Below, piece by piece: positions 47,657 to 58,322 of a stretch of DNA of 64,000 nt. Within the stretch, counting starts at the first letter, position 1; each line of letters begins with the position of its first letter. Both the position numbers and the translations under genes were made by a program. The notes beneath the pieces were generated by a model that searched no databases, had not been told where the DNA came from, and was given only the letters and a program-made list of their open reading frames with translations. The stretch is from Beroe forskalii (taxonomy: Eukaryota > Ctenophora > Nuda > Beroida > Beroidae): assembly GCA_011033025.1 (NCBI GenBank), contig WFMF01000594.1:1-64000 (forward strand), read 5' to 3'.

Positions 47657-47970
47657 TTTCGGGCATAGATCAAAACATGGAACAGCGACGCCACGAGGGC
47701 GGCACTGCAGTGCCGCGGTGACGCCAGGGCAGTGCCATGGTGAAGCCACAAGGACGCCACTACTGGGCAACGATGAAGCCACGAGGGCGCCACGGTGACA
47801 TCATGGCAGTCAGCAGTGCCACTGTGAAGCCATGGCGTCTTCATGGCTTCGTCGTGGCGCCGCAGTGGCGTCCTCGTGGCTTACACCATGGCACTGCCCT
47901 GGCGTCAACGTGGCGCACTGGCGCTACCATGGGGCCCTTGTGGCGTTGCTGCTCTGATCTATGCCCGATA
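47657..47970. mobile_element. GC-rich foldback element of about 310 bp
   Basis: CGGGCATAGATCA at 47660-47672 and TGATCTATGCCCG at 47955-47967 are inverted. The arms continue inward for about 120 bases with shared ACGCCAGGGCAGTGCCATGG and its complement. The interior is built of GCCACGAGGGCGCC and GGCGCCGCAGTGGCG words. GC content is far above the flanks. Open frames on both strands reflect the palindrome. Confidence 0.8.
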
Positions 47971-48269
47971 AGTCTCTCATTCCGGTTGACTGCTGAGTGA
48001 CGTATCACCTATTGAAAGGCTTTTTTCAATTTTAAAGAGGCCGTTAAACTTCACCAAATTAGCTGCATCTTGATCCATTTCACTATAAGGGCTTCCAAAA
48101 TTAAATATTGGCCATTAAATTTAAACCCCTCTTTAAATAGTTAAATCAGACTCAAGTCTTCAGCTCTTCCATAAACGGTTTTTCGTATTCTTGTTAAGTG
48201 TACAGTCACGTGACAACTAAAAATTTCACTTTTACGTCATGAATTAACTCGAGTCACTCTACGACCAGC
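47971..48269. other. No recognisable feature
   Basis: Short AT-rich unique stretch between the foldback element and the GACTC repeat. Confidence 0.5.
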
Positions 48270-48588
48270 TTTTCGACGACTCAAATCGACTCGATGACTC
48301 AACTCGACGACTTGATTTGACGATCTCTGACTTATCTCGACGACTCGTCTCTTAACGACTCGTCTCGACGACTCGACTCGACTCGACGACTCGACTCGAT
48401 CGACTGACGACTCGACTCGACTCGACTCGACTCGACTCGACTCGACTCGACTCGACTCGACTCGACTCGACTCGACGACTCGACTCGACTCGACTCGACT
48501 CGACGACTCAACTCGACGACTTGATTTGACGACTCTCTGACTTGTCTCGACGACTCGTCTCGACGACTCGTCTCAACGACTCGTCAGG
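48270..48588. repeat. (GACTC)n pentanucleotide microsatellite
   Basis: Long pure GACTC runs (48418-48500) sit within GACGACTCGTCTC-type variants. It borders the third block of GC-rich satellite. Confidence 0.97.
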
Positions 48589-48589
48589 T

Positions 48590-49500
48590 CTGGCGCGCAG
48601 CTTCGAAAGCGTGCGCGCACACCCTAAGTTTGTGCGCGCAACTGAAAAAGCAAGCGTGCACGCCTTAAGGTTGTGCGCGCAGCTCAAAATTACGCGCACA
48701 CAGCTTAAAAGGCGTGCGCGCACACCGTACGTCGTGCGCTCAGCTTAAAAAGCGTGCACGCATACCTTAAGGTTGTGCACGCTGCTCAAAATATGCGTGC
48801 GCACACCGTAAGATAGTGCGCACAGCTTAAAAAGCGTGCGCACATATCGAAAGGTCATGCGCGCAGATTAAAAAGCATGCGCGCTCACCGTAAGCTCGTG
48901 CTCGCAGCTTAAAAAGCGTGCACTCACACTGTAAGGTCGTGCGCGCAGCTTAAAAAGCCTGCGCGCCCACCGTAAGGTCGTGCTCACAGCTTAAAAGCGT
49001 GCGCACATATCGAAAAGTCGTGCGCGCAGATTAAAAAGCCAGCGCGCCCACCGTAAGGTCGTGTTTCGAATTAAAGGGGCAGCGCAGCGTTGTCTTGGTC
49101 GCGGGCGGCATCGCGCACCATCAGGTCTTGCGCGCACGCTTTTGAAGCTGCGCGCAAGACCTGATGGTGTGCGTGCGCGCTTTTCAAGCTGCACGCACGA
49201 CCAAACGGTGTGCGCGCACACCCTAAGTTTGTGCGCGCACACCCTAAGTTTGTGCGCGCAACTGAAAAAGCAAGCGTGCACGCCTTAAGGTTGTGCTCGC
49301 AGCTTAATATGCGTGCGCGCACACCGTAATGTCGTGTGCGCAGCCTAAAAAGCGTGCACACACACAGTAATTTCGTGCGCGCAGCTTAAAAAGCCTGTGC
49401 GCCCACCGTAAACCGTAAAGCGCGCGTGCACACCGTTAGGTCGTGCGTGCAGCTTAACAAGCGCGCACACACCTATTGGCGTGCGCGCAGCTTACCGCAC
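48590..49500 (-). repeat. GC-rich satellite of about 41 bp, third array with internal orientation switch
   Basis: Mostly in the inverted orientation of 44455-46350. Around 49110-49215 the orientation flips to that of the left-edge array, and 49117-49136 with 49149-49168 form perfect 20-base inverted arms (ACCATCAGGTCTTGCGCGCA). CACCCTAAGTTTGTGCGCGC is duplicated in tandem at 49210-49260 and also occurs near 48620. Confidence 0.93.
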
Positions 49501-49503
49501 GCA

Positions 49504-52380
49504 ACATAATGCCCCCAGGCCTATAATCGCACTCACTAAGCTCGGTAGTAGGTGTTGAAGTCATAATGCCCCGGGCCTATAATCGCACTCACTAAGCTCG
49601 GTAGTAGGTGATTAGAAGTCATAATGCCCAGGGCCTATAATCGCACTCACTGCAAAAGCTCGGTAGTAGGTGTTGAAGTCATAATGCCCCGGGCCTATAA
49701 TCGCACTCACTAAGCTCGGTAGTAGGTGTTGAAGTCATAATGCCTGGGCCTATAATCGCACTCACTAAGCTCAGTAGTAGGTGTTGAAGTCATAATGCCC
49801 CAGGCCTATAATCGCACTCACTAAGCTCGGTAGTAGGTGTTGAAGTCATAATGCCCGGGCCTATAATCGCACTCACTAAGCTCGGTAGTAGGTGTTGAAG
49901 TCATAATGCCCGGGCCTATAATCGCACTCACTAAGCTCGGTAGTAGTGTTGAAGTCATAATGCCCCGGCCTATAATCGCACTCACTAAGCTCGGTAGTAG
50001 GTGTTGAAGTCATAATGCCCCGGGCTATAATAATCGCACTCACTAAGCTCGGTAGTAGGTGTTGAAGTCATAATGCCCCGGGCTATAATCGCTCACTAAG
50101 CTCGGTAGTAGGTGTTGAAGTCATAATGCCCGGGCCTATAATCGCACTCACTAAGCTCGGTAGTAGGTGTTGAAGTCACATAATGCGGGCCTATAATCGC
50201 ACTCACTAAGCTCGGTAGTAGGTGTTGAAGTCATAATGCCCCGGCCTATAATCACTCACTAAGCTCGGTAGTAGGTGTTGAAGTCATAATGCCGGGCCTA
50301 TAATCGCACTCACTAAGCTCGGTAGTAGGTGTTGAAGTCATAATGCCCCGGGCCTATAATCGCTCACTAAGCTCGGTAGGTGTTGAAGTCATAATGCCCC
50401 GGGCCTATAATCGCACTCACTAAGCTCGGTAGTAGGTGTTGAAGTCATAATGCCCCGGGCCTATAATCGCACTCACTAAGCTCGGTAGTAGGTGTTGAAG
50501 TCATAATGCCCCGGGCCTATAATCGCACTCACTAAGCTCGGTAGTAGGTGTTGAAGTCATAATGCCCCGGGCCTATAATCGCACTCACTAAGCTCGGTAG
50601 TAGGTGTTGAAGTCATAATGCCCCGGGCCTATAATCGCACTCACTAAGCTCGGTAGTAGGTGTTGAAGTCATAATGCCCCGGGCCTATAATCGCACTCAC
50701 TAAGCTCGGTAAGTAGGTGTTGATAATCACTAATGCCCCGTTGCCTATAATGCCCCGGGCCTATAATCTCACTAAGCTCGGTAGTAGGTGTTGAAGTCAT
50801 AATGCCCCGGGCCTATAATCGCACTCACTAAGCTCGGTAGTAGGTGTTGAAGTCATAATGCCCCGGGCCTATAATCGCACTCACTAAGCTCGGTAGTAGG
50901 TGTTGAAGTCAATATAATCGCACTCACTAAGCTCGGTAGTAGGTGTTGAAGTCATAATGCCCCGGCCTATAATCGCCTATAATCTACTCTCACTAAGCTC
51001 GGTAGTAGGTGTTGAAGTCATAATGCCCCGGGCCTATAATCGCACTCACTAAGCTCGGTAGTAGTGTTGTTGAAGTCACAATGCCCCGGGCCTATAATCG
51101 CACTCACTAAGCTCGGTAGTAGGTGTTGAAGTCATAATGCCCCGGGCCTATAATCGCACTCACTAAGCTCGGTAGTAGGTGTTGAAGTCATAATGCCCCG
51201 GGCCTATAATCGCACTCACTAAGCTCGGTAGTAGGTGTTGAAGTCATAATGCCCCTGGCCTATAATCGCACTCACTAGCTCGGTAGTAGGTGTTGAAGTC
51301 ATAATGCCCCGGGCCTATAATCGCACTCACTAAGCTTAGTAGTAGGTGTTGAAGTCATAATGCCCCGGGCCTATAATCGCACTCACTAAGCTCGGTAGTA
51401 GGTGTTGAAGTCATAATGCCCCGGCCTATAATCGCACTCACTAAGCTCGGTAGTAGGTGTTGAAGTCATAATGCCCCGGGCCTATAATCGCCCCGGGCCT
51501 ATAATCGCACTCACTAAGCTCGGTAGTAGGTGTTGAAGTCATAATGCCCCGGGCCTATAATCGCACTCACTAAGCTCGGTAGTAGGTGTTGAAGTCATAA
51601 TGCCCCGGGCCTATAATCGCACTCACTAAGCTCGGTAGTAGGTGTTGAAGTCATAATGCCCCGGGCCTATAATCTATAATCGCACTCACTAATGCTCGGT
51701 AGCCCCGGGCCTATAATCGCACTCACTAAGCTCGGTAGTAGGTGTTGAAGTCATAATGCCCCGGGCCTATAATCGCACTCACTAAGCTCGGTAGTAGGTG
51801 TTGAAGTCATAATGCCCCGGGCCTAATGCCCACTAAGGGCCTATAATCGCACTCACTAAGCTCGGTAGTAGGTGTTGAAGTCATAATGCCCCGGGCCTAT
51901 AATCGCACTCACTAAGCTCGGTAGTAGGTGTTGAAGTCATAATGCCCCGGGCCTATAATCACCTCACTAAGCTCGGTAGTAGGTGTTGAAGTCATAATGC
52001 CCGGGCCTATAATCGCACTCACTAAGCTCGGTAGTAGGTGTTGAAGTCATAATGCCCCGGCCTATAATCGCACTCACTAAGCTCGTAGTAGGTGTTGAAG
52101 TCATAATGCCCCGGGCCTATAATCACTCACTAAGCTCGGTAGTAGGTGTTGAAGTCATAATGCCCCGGGCCTATAATCGCACTCACTAAGCTCGGTAGTA
52201 GGTGTTGAAGTCATAATGCCCCGGGCCTATAATCGCACTCACTAAGCTCGGTAGTAGGTGTTGAAGTCATAATGCCCCGGGCCTATAATCGCACTCACTA
52301 AGCTCGGTAGTAGGTGTTGAAGTCATAATGCCCCGGGCCTATAATCGCACTCACTAAGCTCGGTAGTAGGTGTTGAAGTA
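49504..52380 (+). repeat. 57-bp satellite, about 50 copies
   Basis: The unit is the three consecutive phrases CGGGCCTATAATCGCACTCA, CTAAGCTCGGTAGTAGGTGT and TGAAGTCATAATGCCCC. Most copies are identical; variants are small deletions in the C/G run or in CGCACTCA, plus a few partial-unit rearrangements (50720-50770, 50905-50990, 51670-51710 and 51825-51845). Homogeneity implies recent expansion or active homogenisation. There is no coding capacity. Confidence 0.97.
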
Positions 52381-52399
52381 ATACAATGATTTTTGCTGA

Positions 52400-52887
52400 C
52401 TAATTTTCGCCATAAAACGTTTGTTGCTGGGTACTCACTGCTTCAAACAGCGTCCCGATTAACTGGCAGACTGTAGGTTCGCCGACTTTTTTTAAGAGGA
52501 CCACTATAGAGGACCACAAGAGGAGCAGGAGATCAAGGGCTGAGTCCGATGCGGCCGGGATGGAAGGAATAGAAGGAGGGCTTGGAGGAGGAGGAGGAGG
52601 GCTGGGAGTAGGTAGAGATGTAGGGCTCGATGTGGCAGCAGGGCTTGGAGGTGGAGGGGGCTCCCTCTCTTCAGGATTGTCTCGATACCGTCCACTGTCC
52701 ACTTCTCGTGAGAGATGATCTTGCAGGAACTGCACTTGGAGGGGGGTCTGGGGAGGGAAAGATCTGGAACCGGGAGGTCCTCTGGGTTGTGTGTCAGGAA
52801 TGCAGAGACGACACCTTCTAAAGGATTGAGTCGAGGGAAGGATGCCAAGCCGTGACGTTCAGTGCAGAAGAGGCAGGGGTAATCCAC
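52400..52887 (-). CDS. Unrecognised frame with CxxC pairs and overlapping proline-rich frame
   Basis: The first frame (52887-52504) reads CLFCTERHGLASFPRLNPLE, then PPSKCSSCKIISHEKW, giving two CxxC pairs about 47 residues apart that could form a zinc site. A second frame (52735-52400) reads EEREPPPPPSPAATS and a long proline/serine tract, then stays open across the start of the bordering inverted repeat. The two frames overlap in a polypyrimidine tract, so either a frameshift joins them or only one is real. No family is recognised. The frame borders the GTGGTCCTC array and shares its words, so it may be part of the same mobile element. Confidence 0.35.
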
Positions 52888-55800
52888 TGCTTATACACAG
52901 CTTCGTTCATGTCCCTTAGTGGTTCTCTAGTGTCCTCTAATGGTTCTCTAGTGTCCTCGAGTGGTCCTCTAGAGCTCTCCTATAGTGGTCCTCCAGTGGT
53001 CCTCTAGTGGTCCTCTATAGTGGTCCTCCAGTGGTCCTCTATAGTGGTCCTCCAGTGGTCCTCTATAGTGGTCCTCGAGTGGTCCTCTATAGTGGTCCTC
53101 CAGTGGTCCTCTATAGTGGTCCTCTATAGTGGTCCTCTATAGTGGTCCTCCATTGGTTCTCTATAGTGGTTCTCTATAGTGGTCCTCTAGTGGTCCTCCA
53201 GTGGTCCTCTATAGTGGTCCTCTATAGTGGTCCTCGAATGGTCCTCTATAGTGGTCCTCCAGTGGTCCTCTATAGTGGTCCTCTATAGTGGTCCTCATAG
53301 TGGTTCTCTATAGTGGTTCTCTAGTGGTCCTCTAGTGGTCCTCTATAGGTCCTCGGAGTGGTCCTCTATAGTGGTCCTCCAGTGGTCCTCTATAGTGGTC
53401 CTCTAGTGGTCCTCTATAGTGGTCCTCGAGTGGTCTCTAGTGGTCCAGTGGTCCTCTATAGTGGTCCTCTAGTGGTCCTCTATAGTGGTCCTCGAGTGGT
53501 CCTCTATAGTGGTCCTCCAGTGGTCCTCTATAGTGGTCCTCTAGTGGTCCTCTATAGTGGTCCTCCAGTGGTCCTCTATAGTGGTCCTCGAGTGGTCCTC
53601 TATAGTGGTCCTCCAGTGGTCCTCTATAGTGGTCCTCTATAGTGGTCCTCTATAGTGGTCCTCTAGTGGTCCTCAAGTGGTCCTCTATAGTGGTCCTCCA
53701 GTGGTCCTCAATAGTGGTCCTCCAGTGGTCCTCTATAGTGGTCCTCGAGTGGTCCTCTAGTGGTCCTCTATAGTGGTCCTCCAATGGTCCTCCAGTGGTC
53801 CTCCAGTGGTCCTCTATAGTGGTCCTCCAGTGGTCCTCTATAGTGGTCCTCTAGTGGTCCTCTATAGTGGTCCTCTATAGTGGTCCTCTAGTGGTCCTCT
53901 ATAGTGGTCCTCTATAGTGGTCCTCGAGTGGTCCTCTATAGTGGTCCTCCAGTGGTCCTCTATAGTGGTCCTCTATATTGGTCCTCAAGTGGTCCTCTAG
54001 TGGTCTCCTATAGTGGTCCTCCAGTGGTCCTCGAGTGGTCCTCTATAGTGGTCCTCTAGTGGTCCTCCAGTGGTCCTCTATAGTGGTCCTCGAGTGGTCC
54101 TCTATAGTGGTCCCTCTGGGTCCTCGAGTGGTCCTCTAGTGGTCCTCCATAGTGGTCCTCCAGTGGTCCTCGAGTGGTCCTCTATAGTGGTCCTCCAGTG
54201 GTCCTCTATAGTGGTCCTCGAGTGGTTCTCTATAGTGGTCCTATAGTGGTCCTCAGTGGTCCTCTATAGTGGTCCTCGAGTGGTCCTCTATAGTGGTCCT
54301 CCAGTGGTCCTCTATAGTGGTCCTCTATAGTGGTCCTCGAGTGGTCCTCTATAGTGGTCCTCCAGTGGTCCTCTATAGTGGTCTCAGTGAGTATAGTGGT
54401 CCTCCAGTGGTCCTCTATAGTGGTCCTCCAGTGGTCCTCTATGGTGGTCCTCCAGTGGTCCTCTATAGCAGTCCTCCAGTGGTCCTCTATAGTGGTCCTC
54501 GAGTGGTCCTCGAGTGGTCCTTTTATAGCGGTCCTCCAGTGGTCCTTTTATAGCGGTCCTCTATAGTGGTCCTCGAGTGGTCCTCTATAGTGGTCCCATA
54601 GCGGTCCTCTATAGGTCCTCTGGGTCCTAGTGGTCCTCGAGTGGTCCTCTATAGTGGTCCTCTATAGTGGTCCTCCAGTGGTCCTCTATAGTGGTCCTCC
54701 AGTGGTCCTCTATAGTGGTCCTCCAGTGGTCCTCTAGTGGTCCTCTATAGTGGTCCTCGAGTGGTCCTCTATAGTGGTCCTCTAGTGGTCCTCCAGTGGT
54801 CCTGGTCCTCTATAGTGGTCCTCCAGTAGTCCTCTATAGTGGTCCTCCAGTGGTCCTCTAGTGGTCCTCTATAGTGGTCCTAGAGTGGTCCCCATAGTGG
54901 TCCCTCCATAGTGGTCCTCTATAGTGGTCCTCTATAGTGGTCCTCCAGTGGTCCTCCAGTGGTCCTCTATAGTGGTCCTCTATAGTGGTCCTCGAGTGGT
55001 CCTCTATAGTGGTCCTCTATAGCGGTCCTCTATAGTGGTCCTCCAGTGGTCCTCTATAGCGGTCCTCCAGTGGTCCTCTATAGTGGTCCTCGAGTGGTCC
55101 TCTATAGTGGTCCTCGAGTGGTCATCTATAGTGGTCCTCGAGTGGTCCTCTATAGTGGTCCTCCAGTGGTCTCTATAGTCCTCTATAGTGGTCCTCCAGT
55201 GGTCCTCCAGTGGTCCCTCATAGGTCCTCCAGTGGTCATCTATAGTGGTCTCGAGTGGTCCTCTATAGTGGTCCTCGAGTGGTCCTCTATCCTGGTGGTC
55301 CTGGTCTCTATAGTGGTCTCGAGTGGTCCTCTATAGTGGTCCTCCAGTGGTCCTCTATAGTGGTCCTCCAGTGGTCCTCTATAGTGGTCCTCTAGTGGTC
55401 CTCCAGTGGTCCTCTATAGTGGTCCTCCAGTGGTCCTCTATAGTGGTCCTCGAGTGGTCCTCTAGTGGTCCCTTAGTGGTCCTCTATAGTGGTCCTCCAG
55501 TGGTCCTCTATAGTGGTCCTCGAGTGGTCCTCTATAGTGGTCCTCCAGGCTCTATAGTGGTCCTCTATAGTGGTCTCTAGTGGTCCTCTATAGTGGTCCT
55601 CTATGGTTCTCTATAGTGGTCCTCTATATTGGTCCTCTATAGTGGTCTCTAGTGGTCCTCTATAGTGGTCCTAGTGGTCCTCTATAGTGGTCCCCTATAT
55701 TGGTCTCAAGTGGTCCTAGTGGTCCTCCATGGTGATTCCTCTCCAGTGGTCCTCGAGTGGTCCTCTATAGTGGTCCTCCAGTGGTCCTCTATAGTGGTCC

Positions 55801-57455
55801 ACCTTGAGAGATGATCTATAGTGGTCCCTCGAGTGGTCCACTATAGTGGTCCTCTATAGAGGTCCTCTATAGTGGTCCCTGGAGGAATGAGTGGTCCTCT
55901 ATAGTGGTCTCTATAGTGGTCCTCTATAGTAGGTCCTCAGAGTGGTCTCTATAGTGGTCCTCTATAGTGGTCCTCTATAGTGGTCCACGAGTGGTCCTCT
56001 ATAGTGGTCCTCCAGTGGTACTCGAGTGGTCCTCTATAGTGGTCCTCGAGTGGTCCTCTATAGTGGTCCTCGAGTGGTCCTCCAGTGGTCCTCGAGTGGT
56101 CCTCTATAGTGGTCCTCAAGTGGTCCTCTAGTGGTCTCCTATAGTGGTCCTCCAGTGGTCCTCGAGTGGTCCTCTATAGTGGTCCTCCAGTGGTCCTCTA
56201 TAGTGGTCCTCGAGTGGTCCTCTATAGTGGTCCTCGAGTGGTCCTCTATAGTGGTCCTCTATAGTGGTCCTCTATAGTGGTCCTCGAGTGGTCCTCTATA
56301 GTGGTCCTCTATAGTGGTCCTCTAGTGGTCCCTGGTCCCCTGGTGGTCCTCTATAGTGGTCCTCTATAGTGGTCCTATAAGAGGTCACTGTGGTCCTCCA
56401 GTGGTCCTCTATAGTGGTCCTCGAGTGGTCCTCTATAGTGGTCCTCGAGTGGTCCTCTATAGTGGTCCTCGAGTGGTCCTCTATAGTGGTCCTCGAGTGG
56501 TCCTCTATAGTGGTCCTCCAGTGGTCCTCTATAGTGGTCCTCGAGTGGTCCTCTATAGTGGTCCTCTATAGTGGTCCTCTATAGTGGTCCTCTATAGTGG
56601 TCCTCGAGTGGTCCTCTATAGTGGTCCTCCATAGTGGTCCTCGAGTCCCTGGTGGTCCTCTATAGTGGTCCTCGGTGGTCCTCTATAGTGGTCCTCGAGT
56701 GGTCCTCCAGTGGTCCTCTAGTGGTCCTCTATAGTGGTCCTCAGTGGTCCTCTATAGTGGTCTCCAGTGGTCCTCTATAGTGGTCTCAGTGGTCTCTAGT
56801 GGTCTCAATAGTGGTCCTCTATAGTGGTCCTCCAGTGGTCCTCTATAGTGGTCCTCGAGTGGTCCTCTATAGTGGTCCTCAGTGAGTGGTCCTCATAGTG
56901 GTCCTCCAGTGGTCCTCTAGTGGTCCCTGAGTGGTCCTCTATAGTGTCCTCGAGTGGTCCTCTATAGTGGTCCTCCAGTGGTCCTCTATAGTGGTCCTCA
57001 GTGGTCCTCTATAGTGGTCCTCCAGTGGTCCTCTATAGTGGTCCTCTATAGTGGTCCTCTATGGTCCTCCAGTGGTCCTCCAGTGGTCCTCTATAGTGGT
57101 CCTCGAGTGGTCCTCTATAGTGGTCCTCAAAGTGGTCCTCTATAGTGGTCCTCGAGTGGTCCTCTAGTGGTCTCTATAGTGGTCCTCAGGTGGTCCTCTA
57201 TAGTGGTCTCAGTGGTCCTCAGTGGTGATATAGTAGGTCCTCCAGTGGTCACCTATAGTGGTCCTCGAGTGGTCCTCTATAGTGGTCCTCTATAGTGGTC
57301 CTCTATAGTGGTCCTCTAGTGGTCCTCTATAGTGGTCCTCGTGTGGTCCTCTATAGTGGTCCTCCATAGTGGTCCTCTATAGTGGTCCTCCAGTGGTTCT
57401 CCAGTGGTCCTCTATAGTGGTCCTCTAGGAGAAGTCGACGAACCTCCAGTCTGCC
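52465..57455. mobile_element. Possible inverted-repeat-bounded unit containing the GTGGTCCTC array
   Basis: GGCAGACTGTAGGTTCGCCG at 52465 is the inverted counterpart of the 24-base sequence at 57432-57455 (CGACGAACCTCCAGTCTGCC at its right end), with two mismatches. Inside each copy lies the same GTGGTCCTCTATAGTGGTCC word pointing inward. This fits a pre-existing inverted-repeat element in which the satellite expanded, or a large inverted duplication. No target duplication is seen. Confidence 0.5.
52915..57430. repeat. GTGGTCCTC satellite (13-bp and 11-bp units)
   Basis: The array mixes a 13-bp unit GTGGTCCTCTATA and 11-bp units GTGGTCCTCGA, GTGGTCCTCCA and GTGGTCCTCTA. A 13 plus 11 pair makes a 24-bp higher-order unit. 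Because 24 is a multiple of three, long stretches stay open as VVLYSGPP/R/L or WSSIVVLQ repeats; these are not taken as genes. Near 52915-53000 the leftmost copies are diverged (GTGTCCTCTAATGGTTCTCT). Confidence 0.96.
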
Positions 57456-57684
57456 TTATTTTCTTTATTCTCTTCTTAGTTCAGCGAAGTGAAACAAATT
57501 TTTTCTGAAATTCAATTAATTTCGTCGAAACTCCAACGTCATCAGAAAATCTCAAATTTGATTGTATAAAGAAGTGTTGTTAAGTTTTAAACGAAATGAA
57601 AGTATGATAATATTATGATAATATCAGAACCCCGCCATCCCCCTTTGTCCGCAAACGTATGCAACCTGAAATACCTATACTAAC
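57456..57684. other. Unique DNA between satellite and PHAF1-like exon
   Basis: No feature is recognised. It would be intron if the PHAF1-like gene is intact. Confidence 0.4.
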
Positions 57685-57862
57685 CTCCTCCTGTTTCTCA
57701 GCTGTTTTTCCGGGGAGGTGGAGTGTATCTTCATCTTGTCCTCGTCTTTGTAGTAAACTTTGCAGGGCGCCCCCAGAGCACTCATGACCGCCTGACAGCC
57801 GTCTCCGAACAAGATGTCTTGCGTTACGGAATTGTGGGAAGAGTCACTCTGAGCGGAACAAC
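57685..57862 (-). CDS. PHAF1: One exon of a PHAF1 (C16orf70/MYTHO, UPF0183) family protein
   Basis: The exon runs from an acceptor CCCTATTTAG (start 57862, phase 1) to a donor GAGGAG/GTTAGT (end 57685), 178 bases. It reads GCSAQSDSSHNSVTQDILFG, then DGCQAVMSALGAPCKVYYKD and EDKMKIHSTSPEKQ. This matches the conserved central part of the family (ADSVHN, FGDS, VM..LGSP.KVFYK.EDKMKIHSPSP). Family members are cytosolic proteins linked to autophagosome formation. The expected next segment (NDYFFNY...) is not found downstream, where the 4.5-kb satellite begins. Either the next intron is very long or this is a fragment stranded by rearrangement. No upstream exon is recognised up to 58330. Confidence 0.7.
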
Positions 57863-57985
57863 CTAAATAGGGCTTTATAAGGGTAAATAGAGGTATAAAT
57901 CTAAATCTTATCTGTACAATCACATACGTCGCAATAGCAATGTCCTGTACGGAGCCCCTGAAATTATTGGCGATCAAAAAAGTTT

Positions 57986-58110
57986 ATAAAGAATTTGAGG
58001 ATCTTGTCATGGAGTTAGCAGATAAAAACGTTCATATAACTGGATACTACAAGTACAACATTGACCTCCTTTGCAAGGGGAGTGACGAGTTTATGAAGTG
58101 TCTGAGTGTT
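57986..58110 (+). pseudogene. LINE endonuclease fragment
   Basis: The frame reads EDLVMELADKNVHITGYYKY, then NIDLLCKGSDEF, before a TGA. This resembles the GDFNIDLL motif of the APE-type endonuclease of non-LTR retrotransposons, with GD changed. It is a short, isolated relic. Confidence 0.5.
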
Positions 58111-58322
58111 TGAGCAGTTGATTTATGAAGTGTCTGTCGAGGATGCTGAAGAATCTTCGTCCGAGGTCGGTCTTGACATTTGTGCTGTAAGGGGGATTGA
58201 AGCCACTCGTGCATTGTTCCTTTTCACATCCAATGCACCCTCGTTCACAGGAACACTGTTCTCCTGTGTACGTTGTATACTGTGTAACTGGGTTGCCATA
58301 GTCTGGTCACAGCATCCATAAG
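58111..58322. other. Unassigned stretch beside LINE fragments
   Basis: The minus strand is open from an ATG near 58300 to about 58127 (MATQLHSIQRTQENSV ... SDEDSSASSTDTS) without a recognised domain. It could be a LINE ORF1 piece or chance. Confidence 0.3.

Noticed and set aside
47591-48000. Open frames on both strands in the GC-rich foldback
   Set aside because: Mirror-image frames produced by the palindrome.
49504-52380. CRISPR-like regular array
   Set aside because: Units are contiguous with no unique spacers, and the genome is eukaryotic; it is a tandem satellite.
53358-57145. Open frames with VVLYSGP or WSSIVVLQ repeats
   Set aside because: Direct translation of the GTGGTCCTC satellite; frames break often and no start context or unique sequence is present.
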